Below are positions 44,469-53,313 of a DNA stretch of 64,000 bases, piece by piece (position 1 is the first letter of the stretch; the number at the start of each line of letters is the position of its first letter). A program made the position numbers and the translations under genes. The DNA is taken from the NCBI GenBank assembly GCA_019635735.1, contig JAHBYX010000003.1, positions 434,001-498,000 of the forward strand. The letters run 5' to 3'. Under the pieces are notes generated by a model that did not search any database, had not been told where the DNA came from, and saw only the letters and a list, made by a program, of their open reading frames with translations. Origin of the DNA: Mesorhizobium sp. GTDB taxonomy: Bacteria; Pseudomonadota; Alphaproteobacteria; Rhizobiales; Rhizobiaceae.

Positions 44469-45479
44469 TCACAGCACGCGCACGTCGATGCGCCGGGCGG
44501 CCGGCGCGGCTTCGACGACCAGCCGGTTGCGCAGCGGCAGGCCGAAGTCCGGCGCCTCGATCTCGAACTCGTCGCCGGGCTGTGTCCGCACCCCGTCGGC
44601 GAAGGACAGCGTCGCCGTGCCGAACATGTGGACGTGGATATCCCCGGGTCTCCGGAAGAGCGCATACTTGAAGTGATGGTGTTCGAGATTGGCAAAGGAA
44701 TGCGACATGTTCTCCTCCCCCGACAGGAAAGGCTTCTCGAAGATCACCTTGCCGTCGCGGCGGATCCGCGAGGTGCCGCGGATGTCGGGCGGCGGCGCGC
44801 CGATGCGGATTTCCGGGCCGAACGAGGCCGGGCGGAGTTTCGAATGGGCGAGATAGAGATAGTTTCGCCGCTCCATCACGTGGTCGGAGAACTCGTTCGA
44901 GATCGCGAAGCCGACCCGGAACGGCGTGCCGTCGTCGCCGATGACGTAGACGCCTGCGATCTCGGGCTCCTCGCCGCCGTCCTCGGCGAAGAAAGGCGAG
45001 GTGAGCGGCGCGCCGGGGGCGGCGAGGTTTGTCCCGTTGCCCTTGTAGAACCATTCGGGCTGCACGCCGGGCGACCCGTCAGCCGGCTTGCCGCCTTCGA
45101 GCCCCATCCGGAACATCTTCATCGAATCCGTCAGAGTCTCGTCCGCCGCGCCGGCCTTCTGGTGCATCGCATCGCGCGTCGCGGCGGAGCCGAGATGCGT
45201 CAGCCCGGTGCCGGTCAGGTGCAGGTGCGCCGGGTCCGGATGAGTGATGGGCGCCAGCACCCTGCCCTCCTCCAGCGCGGCGACGAGGTCGACGGCAGGT
45301 CCTCGCCCGAGGGTCGCGACATACGCGGCGAGATCGGCGCTGCCCGAGCGGATGCAGTCGATCACGAGGTCGTAGGTGCTGCGCGCGCCCCTGACCGCAT
45401 AGGCCTGCCCGCCCTCCCGGGCGACGACGGTGATCGACCCGTCCGGGTTGCCGATCTGCGAAAGCCACATGCGACGCAT
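44469..45479 (-). CDS. AraD1/GguC-family 2-keto-3-deoxy-L-arabonate dehydratase (FAH fold)
   Basis: The 336-residue protein resembles GguC of Agrobacterium and the AraD1 family: GTNLAAPGAPLTSPFFAEDGGEEPE contains the FAH-fold metal site residues, and HHHFKYALFRRPGDIHVHMFGTATLSF is the C-terminal hallmark. AraD1 converts L-KDA to 2-oxoglutarate semialdehyde. It is the first gene of the minus-strand unit. ATG 45479 has GGAG directly before it. Confidence 0.87.
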   Translation of the reverse strand: MRRMWLSQIGNPDGSITVVAREGGQAYAVRGARSTYDLVIDCIRSGSADLAAYVATLGRGPAVDLVAALEEGRVLAPITHPDPAHLHLTGTGLTHLGSAATRDAMHQKAGAADETLTDSMKMFRMGLEGGKPADGSPGVQPEWFYKGNGTNLAAPGAPLTSPFFAEDGGEEPEIAGVYVIGDDGTPFRVGFAISNEFSDHVMERRNYLYLAHSKLRPASFGPEIRIGAPPPDIRGTSRIRRDGKVIFEKPFLSGEENMSHSFANLEHHHFKYALFRRPGDIHVHMFGTATLSFADGVRTQPGDEFEIEAPDFGLPLRNRLVVEAAPAARRIDVRVL

Positions 45480-45608
45480 CCTCCTGCAAACGGCCTCGGC
45501 CGTTTTTCTGATGCAGCCATATATCGGATTCCGCGGTTTACAAAAGTATTATTATATGATTTTTCTCTGCGCGGGCCGCCGATGCGCCCTCGTAATGGGA
45601 GGAAATCC
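45480..45608. promoter_or_regulatory. Divergent promoter region of the pentose genes and transporter
   Basis: The 129-nt gap between AraD1 and the substrate-binding protein gene has an AT-rich block (AAAAGTATTATTATATGATT at 45543-45562), which stands out in this GC-rich DNA and is the best place for the shared promoter and GntR-type operator. A hairpin AAACGGCC/GGCCGTTT (45488-45505) lies in the AraD1 5' leader. No confirmed operator sequence is claimed. Confidence 0.5.
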
Positions 45609-46568
45609 ATGTTTGCCAAGACCCTACTTGGCGCGAGCCTGCTCGCGTCCATGACACTTCTGTCGTCCGCTGCGCTCTCGCAGACGATCGGCTTCTCGCA
45701 GATCGGATCCGAGTCCGGCTGGCGCGCCGCCGAAACCACGCTCACCAAGCAGGAAGCCGAAAAGCGCGGCATCGATCTCAAGTTCTCCGACGCGCAGCAG
45801 AAGCAGGAGAACCAGATCAAGGCGCTGCGCAGCTTCATCGCCCAGGGCGTCGATGCCATCCTGGTCGCGCCGGTCGTCGCCACCGGTTGGGACGCCGTCC
45901 TGAAGGAAGCCAAGGAGGCCGAGATCCCGGTCGTCCTGCTCGACCGCATGGTCGATTCCGACAAGGACCTCTACCTGACCGCGGTCGGCTCCGACCTCGT
46001 CCACGAGGGCTCGGTCGCCGGCAAGTGGCTGGTCGACACCGTCGCCGGCAAGGACTGCGCCGTCGTCGAGCTCCAGGGCACGACCGGTTCGTCGCCGGCG
46101 ATCGACCGCAAGAAGGGCTTCGAGCAGGCGATCGCCGGTGCCGCCAACATCAAGATCATCCGCAGCCAGACCGGCGACTTCACCCGCGCCAAGGGCAAGG
46201 AAGTGATGGAAAGCTTCCTCAAGGCCGAGAACGGCGGCAAGAACATCTGCGCGCTCTATGCCCATAACGACGACATGGCCGTCGGTGCCATCCAGGCCAT
46301 CAAGGAAGCGGGTCTCAAGCCGGGCACCGACATCCTGGTCGTGTCGATCGACGCGGTGCCGGACATCTTCCAGGCGATGGCCGCCGGCGAGGCGAACGCC
46401 ACCGTCGAGCTGACGCCCAACATGGCAGGCCCCGCCTTCGACGCGCTCAAGGCGTACATGGACAACGGTACCGTTCCGCCGAAGTTCATCCAGACCGAGT
46501 CGAAGCTCTATACGCAGAAGGACGACCCGGCGAAGGAATACGAGGCGCGCAAGGGCCTCGGCTACTAA
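45609..46568 (+). CDS. ytfQ: Sugar ABC transporter substrate-binding protein, YtfQ-like
   Basis: The 319-residue periplasmic protein has a signal peptide (to about ALSQ) and a type I sugar-binding fold: IGFSQIGSESGWRAAETTLTKQEAEKRG, YAHNDDMAVGAIQAIKEAGLKPG, and VSIDAVPDIFQAMAAGEANATVELTPN. YtfQ of E. coli binds galactofuranose. Here, next to L-arabinose-type catabolic genes, L-arabinose or another furanose pentose is likely. A good GGAGG site precedes ATG 45609. Confidence 0.9.
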   Translation: MFAKTLLGASLLASMTLLSSAALSQTIGFSQIGSESGWRAAETTLTKQEAEKRGIDLKFSDAQQKQENQIKALRSFIAQGVDAILVAPVVATGWDAVLKEAKEAEIPVVLLDRMVDSDKDLYLTAVGSDLVHEGSVAGKWLVDTVAGKDCAVVELQGTTGSSPAIDRKKGFEQAIAGAANIKIIRSQTGDFTRAKGKEVMESFLKAENGGKNICALYAHNDDMAVGAIQAIKEAGLKPGTDILVVSIDAVPDIFQAMAAGEANATVELTPNMAGPAFDALKAYMDNGTVPPKFIQTESKLYTQKDDPAKEYEARKGLGY

Positions 46569-46578
46569 CGCCAGCCAC

Positions 46579-46601
46579 GGCCGGCGGCTTGCCCGCCGGC
46601 C
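46579..46601 (+). terminator. GC-rich hairpin after ytfQ
   Basis: GGCCGGCGG (46579-46587) pairs with CCGCCGGCC (46593-46601), 10 nt after the ytfQ stop. It lacks a T-run. Such hairpins after binding-protein genes protect the 5' message and give more binding protein than transporter. Confidence 0.65.
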
Positions 46602-46622
46602 ACCCTTCTCTGTAGCGAAAGC

Positions 46623-46753
46623 TACCCCCACCCCTACCCCTCCCCACAAGGGGGAGGGGATCCGATCCGTCGACGCTCAGCGATGACATCCCTGGTACCG
46701 GCGGCACCGCGCCGATCCCCTCCCCCTTGTGGGGAGGGGTAGGGGTGGGGGTA
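46623..46753. repeat. MITE-like element with 40-nt perfect inverted arms inside the ABC operon
   Basis: The 40-nt arm at 46623-46662 is exactly the reverse complement of 46714-46753. The same arms occur at 22704-22889 around a different spacer. It lies between ytfQ and ytfR, where an RNA stem of 40 bp would form in the operon message. Confidence 0.82.
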
Positions 46754-46818
46754 TTTTGCGACACCCGTTTCAGCGAGTTACGCTTGCAGAGCATTCTTGT
46801 GTGCGCGAGGCACCGCCA

Positions 46819-48345
46819 GTGACCAACAACCCAACGCTGCTCGCCGCAGTCGGCCTCAGCAAGACATTTCCCGGCACGCGGGCGCTCGACGGTGTCGACT
46901 TCGACCTCAGGGCGGGCGAGGTGCATGCCTTGCTCGGCGAGAACGGCGCCGGCAAGTCCACCCTTATCAAGTGCCTGACCGGCGCCTACCGGCGCGACGG
47001 CGGCGACATCCTGCTCGAGGGCGCCTCGATCGATCCGCGCGACACGCAGGAGGCGCAGCGGCTCGGCATCGGCACCGTCTACCAGGAGGTCAACCTCCTG
47101 CCCAACCTCACCGTCGCCGACAATCTGCTGCTCGGCCGCCAGCCGCGGCGCCTCGGCCTCGTCTCGCGCCGCGAGACCAACCGGATCGCACGCGAGATGC
47201 TGTCGCGCTACGGGCTCACCATCGACGTGGCACGTTCGCTCGATTCATATTCGGTCGCCATCCAGCAGATCGTCGCCATCGCACGCGCCGTATCGCTTTC
47301 CGGCAAGGTGCTGATCCTCGACGAACCGACCGCAAGCCTCGACCGCGACGAGGTGCGCATGCTGTTCGACGTCGTCCGCTCGCTGCGCGCGCAAGGGCTC
47401 GGCATCGTCTTCATCTCGCACTTCCTCGACCAGGTGTTCGACATCTCCGACCGCATCACCGTGCTGCGCAACGGCAGGCTCGTCGGCGTCCGCGACGCCG
47501 CGACGCTCGACCGGACGCAGCTCATCAACATGATGCTCGGTCGCGAACTGTCGGAGGAAACCCGCGACCGCGGCCGCGGCGGCTTCGACTATGCGCAGCG
47601 GGCCCGCATCGCCTATGTCGGCACAGGCCGGGCCGGTGTCATCGCGCCCTTCGACCTCTCCATCCATCGCGGCGAAGTGGTCGGCATGGCCGGCCTGCTC
47701 GGCTCCGGGCGGACCGAGACGGCCGAGCTGATGTTCGCAGCCGCGCCGCGCGACGGCGGCAGCGTGAACAAGGACGGCAAGCCGCTGAAACTCGCCTCGC
47801 CGCGCGACGCGATCGCCGCCGGCTTCGGCTTCTCGCCGGAGGACCGCAAGACCAGCGGCATCATCGGCGACATGAGCGTGCGCGAGAACATCGTGCTGGC
47901 GCTGCAGGCCCGCCAGGGCTGGATGCGGCCGGTGCGGCTCAGCCGCCAGCGCGAGATGGCCGACGACTATATCCGCCGGCTCGACATCCGCACGCCCGAC
48001 GCGGAGAAGCCGATCGGCCAGCTCTCCGGCGGCAACCAGCAGAAGGCGCTGCTCGCCCGCTGGCTCGCCACCAATCCGGAGTTCCTGATCCTCGACGAGC
48101 CGACGCGCGGCATCGACGTCGGCGCGCATGCCGAGATCATCCGCATGATCGAAAACCTGTGCGAGAGCGGCATGTCGCTGCTCGTCATCTCCTCCGAGCT
48201 CGACGAGCTCGTCACCTACAGCCACCGGGTCGTCGTCGTGCGCGACCGCGTTCATGTCGCCGAGCTGATCGGCGAAGAGATCACCACCGACAGCATCGTG
48301 GCGGCGATCGCCAAGCCGTCGCCGGCCCCGGAGACGAGCGCATGA
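46819..48345 (+). CDS. ytfR: Sugar ABC transporter ATP-binding protein, YtfR-like
   Basis: The 508-residue protein has two fused ABC domains. The first has Walker A GENGAGKST and Walker B LILDEPT; the second has a degenerate Walker A (GLLGSGRTE) but an intact LSGGNQQK signature and LILDEPTRG. This is the usual sugar type (RbsA/MglA class). The likely start is GTG 46819; other in-frame codons upstream lie inside the repeat. It overlaps ytfT by 4 nt. Confidence 0.92.
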   Translation: MTNNPTLLAAVGLSKTFPGTRALDGVDFDLRAGEVHALLGENGAGKSTLIKCLTGAYRRDGGDILLEGASIDPRDTQEAQRLGIGTVYQEVNLLPNLTVADNLLLGRQPRRLGLVSRRETNRIAREMLSRYGLTIDVARSLDSYSVAIQQIVAIARAVSLSGKVLILDEPTASLDRDEVRMLFDVVRSLRAQGLGIVFISHFLDQVFDISDRITVLRNGRLVGVRDAATLDRTQLINMMLGRELSEETRDRGRGGFDYAQRARIAYVGTGRAGVIAPFDLSIHRGEVVGMAGLLGSGRTETAELMFAAAPRDGGSVNKDGKPLKLASPRDAIAAGFGFSPEDRKTSGIIGDMSVRENIVLALQARQGWMRPVRLSRQREMADDYIRRLDIRTPDAEKPIGQLSGGNQQKALLARWLATNPEFLILDEPTRGIDVGAHAEIIRMIENLCESGMSLLVISSELDELVTYSHRVVVVRDRVHVAELIGEEITTDSIVAAIAKPSPAPETSA

Positions 48346-49343
48346 ACGGGACTCTGGCGCGCTTCGGGCGCAGGATCGCCCCGCAGCTGGTCACGCTCGC
48401 CGTGGTCGTGGCGATGATCGGCATCGTCTTTCCCGGCTTCTTCGACATCTCCATCGCCAACGGCCGGCTCTACGGCAGCCCCATCGACATCCTCAACCGC
48501 GGCGCGCCCGTCGCGCTGCTCGCCATCGGCATGACACTGGTCATCGCCACCGGCGGCATCGACCTGTCGGTCGGCGCCGTCATGGCGATCTGTGGCGCGA
48601 TTGCCGCGACCCTGATCGTCGACGGCTACAGCCTGCCCGCGACGCTGGCGTTGTCGCTAGGAGCAGGGCTGCTGTGCGGCCTGTGGAACGGGCTTTTGGT
48701 CGCCGTCCTCGGCATCCAGCCGATCGTCGCGACGCTGATCCTCATGGTGGCGGGACGCGGGATCGCGCAGCTGGTGACCGAGGGCATGATCCGCACCTTC
48801 AGCCATCACGGTTTCGCCTCGCTCGGGTCAGGTAACCTGCTGTGGCTGCCGACGCCGGTGGTGATCTGGGTCTGTGCCGGAATTCTTGCGACGCTGGTCG
48901 TGCGGCGCACCGCGCTCGGCATGCTGATCGAGGCCGTCGGCATCAACCGCCGCGCCTCGATGCTGGCCGGCGTGAACGCCCGGCTGCTCATCGTCACCGT
49001 CTACATGGTCTCGGGCCTGTGCGCGGCGATGGCGGGGCTCATCGTCACCGCCGACATCCGCGGCGCCGACGCCAACAATGCCGGCCTGTTTCTCGAGCTC
49101 GACGCCATCCTCGCCGTCGTCGTCGGTGGCACGTCGCTGCTCGGCGGCCACTTCTCGCTGATCGCCTCGCTGATCGGCGCGATGATCATCCAGGCGATCA
49201 ACACCGGCATCCTCGTCGCCGGCTTCCCGCCCGAGTTCAACCTCGTCATCAAGGCCTGCATCGTGCTGGCGATCCTCGTCCTGCAATCGCCGGCGCTCCA
49301 GGGCGCGGCGATGCTGTTCTCCCGTACGAAGGGCCAGCCATGA
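48342..49343 (+). CDS. ytfT: Sugar ABC transporter permease, YtfT-like
   Basis: The 333-residue protein has about nine to ten helices and family-typical segments GMTLVIATGGIDLSVGAV and VVVGGTSLLGGHFSLIASLIGA (RbsC class). ATG 48342 overlaps the ytfR stop by 4 nt, and the stop overlaps yjfF by 4 nt. Confidence 0.93.
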   Translation: MNGTLARFGRRIAPQLVTLAVVVAMIGIVFPGFFDISIANGRLYGSPIDILNRGAPVALLAIGMTLVIATGGIDLSVGAVMAICGAIAATLIVDGYSLPATLALSLGAGLLCGLWNGLLVAVLGIQPIVATLILMVAGRGIAQLVTEGMIRTFSHHGFASLGSGNLLWLPTPVVIWVCAGILATLVVRRTALGMLIEAVGINRRASMLAGVNARLLIVTVYMVSGLCAAMAGLIVTADIRGADANNAGLFLELDAILAVVVGGTSLLGGHFSLIASLIGAMIIQAINTGILVAGFPPEFNLVIKACIVLAILVLQSPALQGAAMLFSRTKGQP

Positions 49344-50323
49344 ACCCCCGGCTCCTCCCTCTCGCCGTGACCGTGCTGATCTTCGTCGTCGCCTACGCGG
49401 TCTGCTACGCGCAGTTCCCGGCGATGCTGTCCACCCGCGTCATCGGCAACCTTTTGACCGACAACGCCTTCCTCGGCATCGCGGCAGTCGGCATGACCTT
49501 CGTGATCATCTCGGGGGGCATCGACCTGTCGGTCGGATCCGTCATTGCCTTCACCGGCGTCTTCATCACGGTCATGCTGCGGGACACCAGCCTCCATCCG
49601 CTCGCCGTCTTCGCCATCCTGCTCGGTCTCACCACGCTGTTCGGCGCGGCGATGGGGATGATCATCCACGTGCTGCGCATGCCGCCCTTCATCGTCACGC
49701 TCGCCGGCATGTTCCTTGCGCGCGGGCTGGCCTATATCCTGTCGGTCGATTCCGTTCCGATCACGCATCCGTTCTACGAGTGGCTGCAGAGCCTCTACTG
49801 GCTGCTGCCCGGCAAGGGCAGGCTGACCCTGATCGGCGGCCTGATGCTCCTCGTCTTCGCATTCGGCATCCTGCTCGCCCACCGCACCCGCTTCGGCGCC
49901 AACGTCTTCGCACTCGGCGGCGGGGTGCAGACGGCGCGGCTGATGGGCGTGCCGGTGGCGCGCACGACCGTTGCGATCTATGCCCTCTCAGGCTTCCTCG
50001 CGGGACTGTCCGGCATCGTGTTTTCGCTCTATACGTCAGCCGGCTATTCTCTTGCCGCGGTTGGGGTAGAGCTCGACGCGATCGCCGCGGTGGTCATCGG
50101 CGGGACGCTGTTGACGGGCGGCAGCGGCTTCGTCGCGGGGACACTGATAGGCGTGCTGATCATGGGGCTGATCCAGACCTACATCATCTTCGACGGAACG
50201 CTGTCGAGCTGGTGGACGAAGATCGTCATCGGCGCACTGCTGCTGGTCTTCATCATGCTGCAGAAAGGACTTCTCAGCCTCGCCGACCGCCGTCGGTCGC
50301 TGCGGGCGAGCGGGAATACGTGA
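49340..50323 (+). CDS. yjfF: Sugar ABC transporter permease, YjfF-like
   Basis: The 327-residue second permease has GMTFVIISGGIDLSVGSVIAFTG and VVIGGTLLTGGSGFVAGTLIGV. Having two different permeases, YtfT plus YjfF, marks the galactofuranose/arabinofuranose-type importer. It is co-translated with ytfT and followed at once by the regulator gene. Confidence 0.93.
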   Translation: MNPRLLPLAVTVLIFVVAYAVCYAQFPAMLSTRVIGNLLTDNAFLGIAAVGMTFVIISGGIDLSVGSVIAFTGVFITVMLRDTSLHPLAVFAILLGLTTLFGAAMGMIIHVLRMPPFIVTLAGMFLARGLAYILSVDSVPITHPFYEWLQSLYWLLPGKGRLTLIGGLMLLVFAFGILLAHRTRFGANVFALGGGVQTARLMGVPVARTTVAIYALSGFLAGLSGIVFSLYTSAGYSLAAVGVELDAIAAVVIGGTLLTGGSGFVAGTLIGVLIMGLIQTYIIFDGTLSSWWTKIVIGALLLVFIMLQKGLLSLADRRRSLRASGNT

Positions 50324-50325
50324 CG

Positions 50326-51051
50326 ATGCTGAAGACGGCGATCTCCGGCGAGCGGGTCAGGAACAGCCATGCGCTGGTCGTCGACGCACTCGGCAAGGCG
50401 ATCGTCGCGGGCGAGTATCCGCGCGGCTCGACGCTGCCGGGCGACCTCGAGCTCGCCGCCCGCTTCGGCGTGTCGCGCACCGTGCTGCGCGAGGCGATGA
50501 AGACACTGGCCGCGAAAGGCATGATCGTCGCGAAGGCCCGCATCGGCACCCGCGTGACCGACAAGTCGACCTGGAACTATTTCGACGCCGACATCCTGCG
50601 CTGGCACCTCGAGCTCGGCGCCGACAGCCGGTTCATGGCGCATCTGGCGGAGATGCGTCTCGCCTTCGAGCCCTATGCGGCGCGCCTCGCCTGCCGCAAC
50701 GCGACGCCGAGAGATATCGAGCAGATGCTCGCGCATGCCGATGCGATGGAGAAGGCCACCTCCCAGGAAGGCTTCGCGCTGGCCGACCTCGCCTTCCACA
50801 TGGCGCTGGCGGAAGCGTCGAAGAACCCGTTCATGTATTCCGTCGGCGCACTGGTGGAGGCAGCGCTCGTCACCAGCTTCCGCCTGAGCTCGCCGTTCGG
50901 CGAGGCCACACGCCAGTCGATGTCGGCGGACAATCATCGCCGGATCGCGCAGGCGATCCAGTTGAAGGACGAGGCGAAAGCCGCCGCCGCCGTCGAAGTG
51001 GTCATCGCGGAAGGCCGCGACCGTGTCGGACTGAAGCTCGGCGAGGCGTAG
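50326..51051 (+). CDS. GntR-family (FadR/FCD) transcriptional regulator
   Basis: The 241-residue protein has an N-terminal winged HTH (RGSTLPGDLELAARFGVSRTVLREAMKTLAAKGM) and an all-helical FCD effector domain with its metal-site histidines (LAFHMALAEASKNP and the NHRRIAQAI region). It follows yjfF with a two-base gap (ATG 50326; GTG 50320 is also possible). It probably senses a sugar acid of the pathway and controls the divergent promoter at 45480-45608. Confidence 0.9.
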   Translation: MLKTAISGERVRNSHALVVDALGKAIVAGEYPRGSTLPGDLELAARFGVSRTVLREAMKTLAAKGMIVAKARIGTRVTDKSTWNYFDADILRWHLELGADSRFMAHLAEMRLAFEPYAARLACRNATPRDIEQMLAHADAMEKATSQEGFALADLAFHMALAEASKNPFMYSVGALVEAALVTSFRLSSPFGEATRQSMSADNHRRIAQAIQLKDEAKAAAAVEVVIAEGRDRVGLKLGEA

Positions 51052-51103
51052 GCCGTGCGGGTACGGCCAAAGGTCGCGCCGATCGTTCCAACCGCGATGC
51101 GTC

Positions 51104-51319
51104 CTACATGTTCGAGGCGATATCGTCGTTGCGCGGCGGACGCGGTTTGTAGCAGGGGACCTGAGACCGGTCACGTTCGCGACGCTGTTTAGCCTCGTCC
51201 GCCGGGCCACGCGACTTCGGCTCTATCCGATCCAACGCGGCCTGATACGGTTTGAGCTTGGTCCGTCTCAGCCAGCCGGCCGAAATCTCGGCCAGGAAAC
51301 TGCGCAGCACCGGTTGCAT
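51104..51319 (-). CDS. Small hypothetical protein
   Basis: The 71-residue frame has a strong ribosome-binding site (GGAGG with 5 nt to ATG 51319). The product starts MQPVLRSFLAEISAGWLRRTK and has a basic, arginine- and proline-rich C-terminal half. I recognise no family. It fills much of the 362-nt gap between the GntR gene and the Gfo/Idh gene; otherwise nothing is seen in that gap. Confidence 0.5.
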   Translation of the reverse strand: MQPVLRSFLAEISAGWLRRTKLKPYQAALDRIEPKSRGPADEAKQRRERDRSQVPCYKPRPPRNDDIASNM

Positions 51320-51413
51320 GACGTCCTCCCATGACGCGACATGAACGGGGAGGAACGCCGAACCGGCGCTTGTGTTCCACGACTGTGAAGGAAGATTCCG
51401 CGGCCCCTCCCGT

Positions 51414-52523
51414 TCAGCGATCGAGTTCCCGCGGCATCTCGATTGCCCGGCCCTCTCGCGCCGAGCGCTGCGCGGCGAGGCCCATCAGGACAGCCCAGCG
51501 GCCGTCGCCCAGCGAGACGTCCACGGGACCTGTTCCCCGCACCGCATCGACGAACCGGCGATGCTGGTAGAAGGTCGAGCCGTTGTGGTCGCCTGCAGCG
51601 AGCAGCGTCGGATCGACGGGTATGTCGAGGACGCGCGGGCCGGCTGGATCGCGCGGGCTGACGACGACGTGCGGCACTGGAGGGGCGCCCAGGTGTTCCG
51701 GCCAGAAGCGGGTCGGGCCGGGCACAAGGCATTCGATCTTGCCGCTCGCTCCGACCGCCGAGATCTCTTCCTGGTAGCGGCTGCCTTCGGCGAACATGCA
51801 CAGTTCGAGCATGGCCCGCGCGCCATTGTCGAAATCGACCAGCGCGTAACCGTGGTCCCATATGTCCGGCGCCTCGCCGCCGTAGCGCTCGTCGCGATGG
51901 TTGATCGCGCTGCCGGCGCTCGCCATCACCCGCACCGGATCGGCTTTCAGGATCAACCGCATCAGGTCGAAGAAATGGCAGCATTTCTCCACGAACGTGC
52001 CGCCGCTGGTGCGCTCGAAGCGGTTCCATGCGCCGACCTTGTCGAGAAACGGATAGCGGTGCTCGCGGATGGTGAGCATACGGATGCCGCCGGTGGCCCG
52101 ACCGGCCTCGGCGATGAAGCGGGCGACGGGGGGCATGTAGCGGTACTCCATCGCCACCCACAAAAGCGGCAGGAGCCTGCCGATGGCGGCCGCGCGCTCC
52201 TCGTCTTCCGGCGTCGTGAAGAGCGGCTTTTCCACCAGCACCGGCAGCGGCCGGATGCGGGCGATCTCCTCGAGCTGCTCGACATGGCGGTGGTTGGGGC
52301 TGGCGATCAGCACGCAGTCGACGTCCGGATCGGCGAGAAGCTCGGCGATCGAACCCAACGCCCGGGCACCCGGCGCCAGCGCCAGCGATTTCGCCAGCAT
52401 GCCCGCGTCCGGCTCGAAGATCGCGGCCACATGCGCGTCGCCAAGCAGGGCGATGTTGCGGATGTGCTCTTGCCCCATCATGCCGCAGCCGACGATGCCG
52501 TATCCGATCGATGTCCTGGCCAA
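51414..52523 (-). CDS. Gfo/Idh/MocA-family oxidoreductase, possibly NAD-dependent glycosidase-like
   Basis: The 369-residue protein has the N-terminal Rossmann motif G12-x-G14-x2-G17 (GYGIVGCGMMGQEH), the catalytic lysine in PVLVEKPLFT and the C-terminal alpha/beta domain (ERTSGGTFVEKCCHFFDLMRL, YQEEISAVGASGKIECL). It follows a GntR gene on the same strand and faces the flavin monooxygenase. Gfo/Idh proteins of GH109/GH188 type cleave glycosides through NAD-dependent redox chemistry. With an SmoC-like neighbour, a sulfoquinovosidase or a 6-oxo-sugar reductase role is possible but unproven. Confidence 0.82.
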   Translation of the reverse strand: MARTSIGYGIVGCGMMGQEHIRNIALLGDAHVAAIFEPDAGMLAKSLALAPGARALGSIAELLADPDVDCVLIASPNHRHVEQLEEIARIRPLPVLVEKPLFTTPEDEERAAAIGRLLPLLWVAMEYRYMPPVARFIAEAGRATGGIRMLTIREHRYPFLDKVGAWNRFERTSGGTFVEKCCHFFDLMRLILKADPVRVMASAGSAINHRDERYGGEAPDIWDHGYALVDFDNGARAMLELCMFAEGSRYQEEISAVGASGKIECLVPGPTRFWPEHLGAPPVPHVVVSPRDPAGPRVLDIPVDPTLLAAGDHNGSTFYQHRRFVDAVRGTGPVDVSLGDGRWAVLMGLAAQRSAREGRAIEMPRELDR

Positions 52524-52539
52524 GCTGGTCTTCCCCGAA

Positions 52540-53313
52540 TTATCTGAAGCGTGAGACGTAGCGGGCGACGCCCGGATCGAACCACGAGCGCGAGAACTCG
52601 ACGCTGTCGCCGTCGCCCGCCCAGGCGATGCGCTCGATCAGGCCGTAGGGCGCCGGCGGTTGCGCTCCGAACGCGGCGGGCGCCCAGTCCGGCGCCGGCG
52701 CGACCGAGACGCGGTCCTCGATGCGGGCGATCGAGAAGCCGAGAGCGACGCGGTAGTGAAGATAGAGGGATTCGGACAGATCGTCCGGCGACAGGACCTG
52801 CGCCCGCGCCCCGTCGAGCCAGATCTCCTCGACCGCAGCCGCAACGCCGTCCAGCCGCCGCAGGCGCCTGATCCTGTGCGCAACCGTCGAAGAACCGAAG
52901 GCCGGCACGTCGGCGGGCTTCTCCATCCTCTCGACCGAGATCAGATCCGCCGTCGGCAGCCCGCCGCCGCCGATCCGTTCCAGCCGGAAGAACGCGTAGA
53001 CACCCTGGAGGTCGCCCCGCGAGCGGACATAGTTGCCCGAGCCGTGGACCCGTTCGAGCAGCCCACGGTCGGTCAGATCGGCCAGCGCCCGCCTGAGCGT
53101 GCCGACCGCAATGCCGAGTTCGGCCGCCATGTCGCGCTCGGGCGGCAGGCGCGCGCCGTCGGCCAGCCGTCCGGCTGCGATCTCGCGGATCAGCATTTCG
53201 CCTATCTGCATGTGCACCGGCAGCGGCCCGCGCATCTGCGTCGACCTTCGCCCGGGCTCCACCCGCCTCACCTGAACCACGTCCGCGCCGCCTCGGAAAA
53301 ATTGATACAGCAT
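52540..53313 (-). CDS. GntR-family (HutC/UTRA) transcriptional regulator
   Basis: The frame encodes 257 residues with an N-terminal winged HTH (LPVHMQIGEMLIREIAAGRLADGARLPPERDMAAELGIAVGTLRRAL) and a C-terminal UTRA ligand domain (LIERIAWAGDGDSVEFSRSWFDPGVARYV). It is the regulator between the Gfo/Idh gene and the divergent monooxygenase operon. The ATG at 53313 lies inside the palindrome 53310-53329, so the true start may be GTG 53280 or ATG 53235. Confidence 0.87.
   Translation of the reverse strand: MLYQFFRGGADVVQVRRVEPGRRSTQMRGPLPVHMQIGEMLIREIAAGRLADGARLPPERDMAAELGIAVGTLRRALADLTDRGLLERVHGSGNYVRSRGDLQGVYAFFRLERIGGGGLPTADLISVERMEKPADVPAFGSSTVAHRIRRLRRLDGVAAAVEEIWLDGARAQVLSPDDLSESLYLHYRVALGFSIARIEDRVSVAPAPDWAPAAFGAQPPAPYGLIERIAWAGDGDSVEFSRSWFDPGVARYVSRFR

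Noticed and set aside
42717..45608. 1283-residue plus-strand frame across the arabinose genes
   Set aside because: All but the last 319 codons are antisense to AraD1 and the dehydratase genes; the real gene is the binding protein from 45609.
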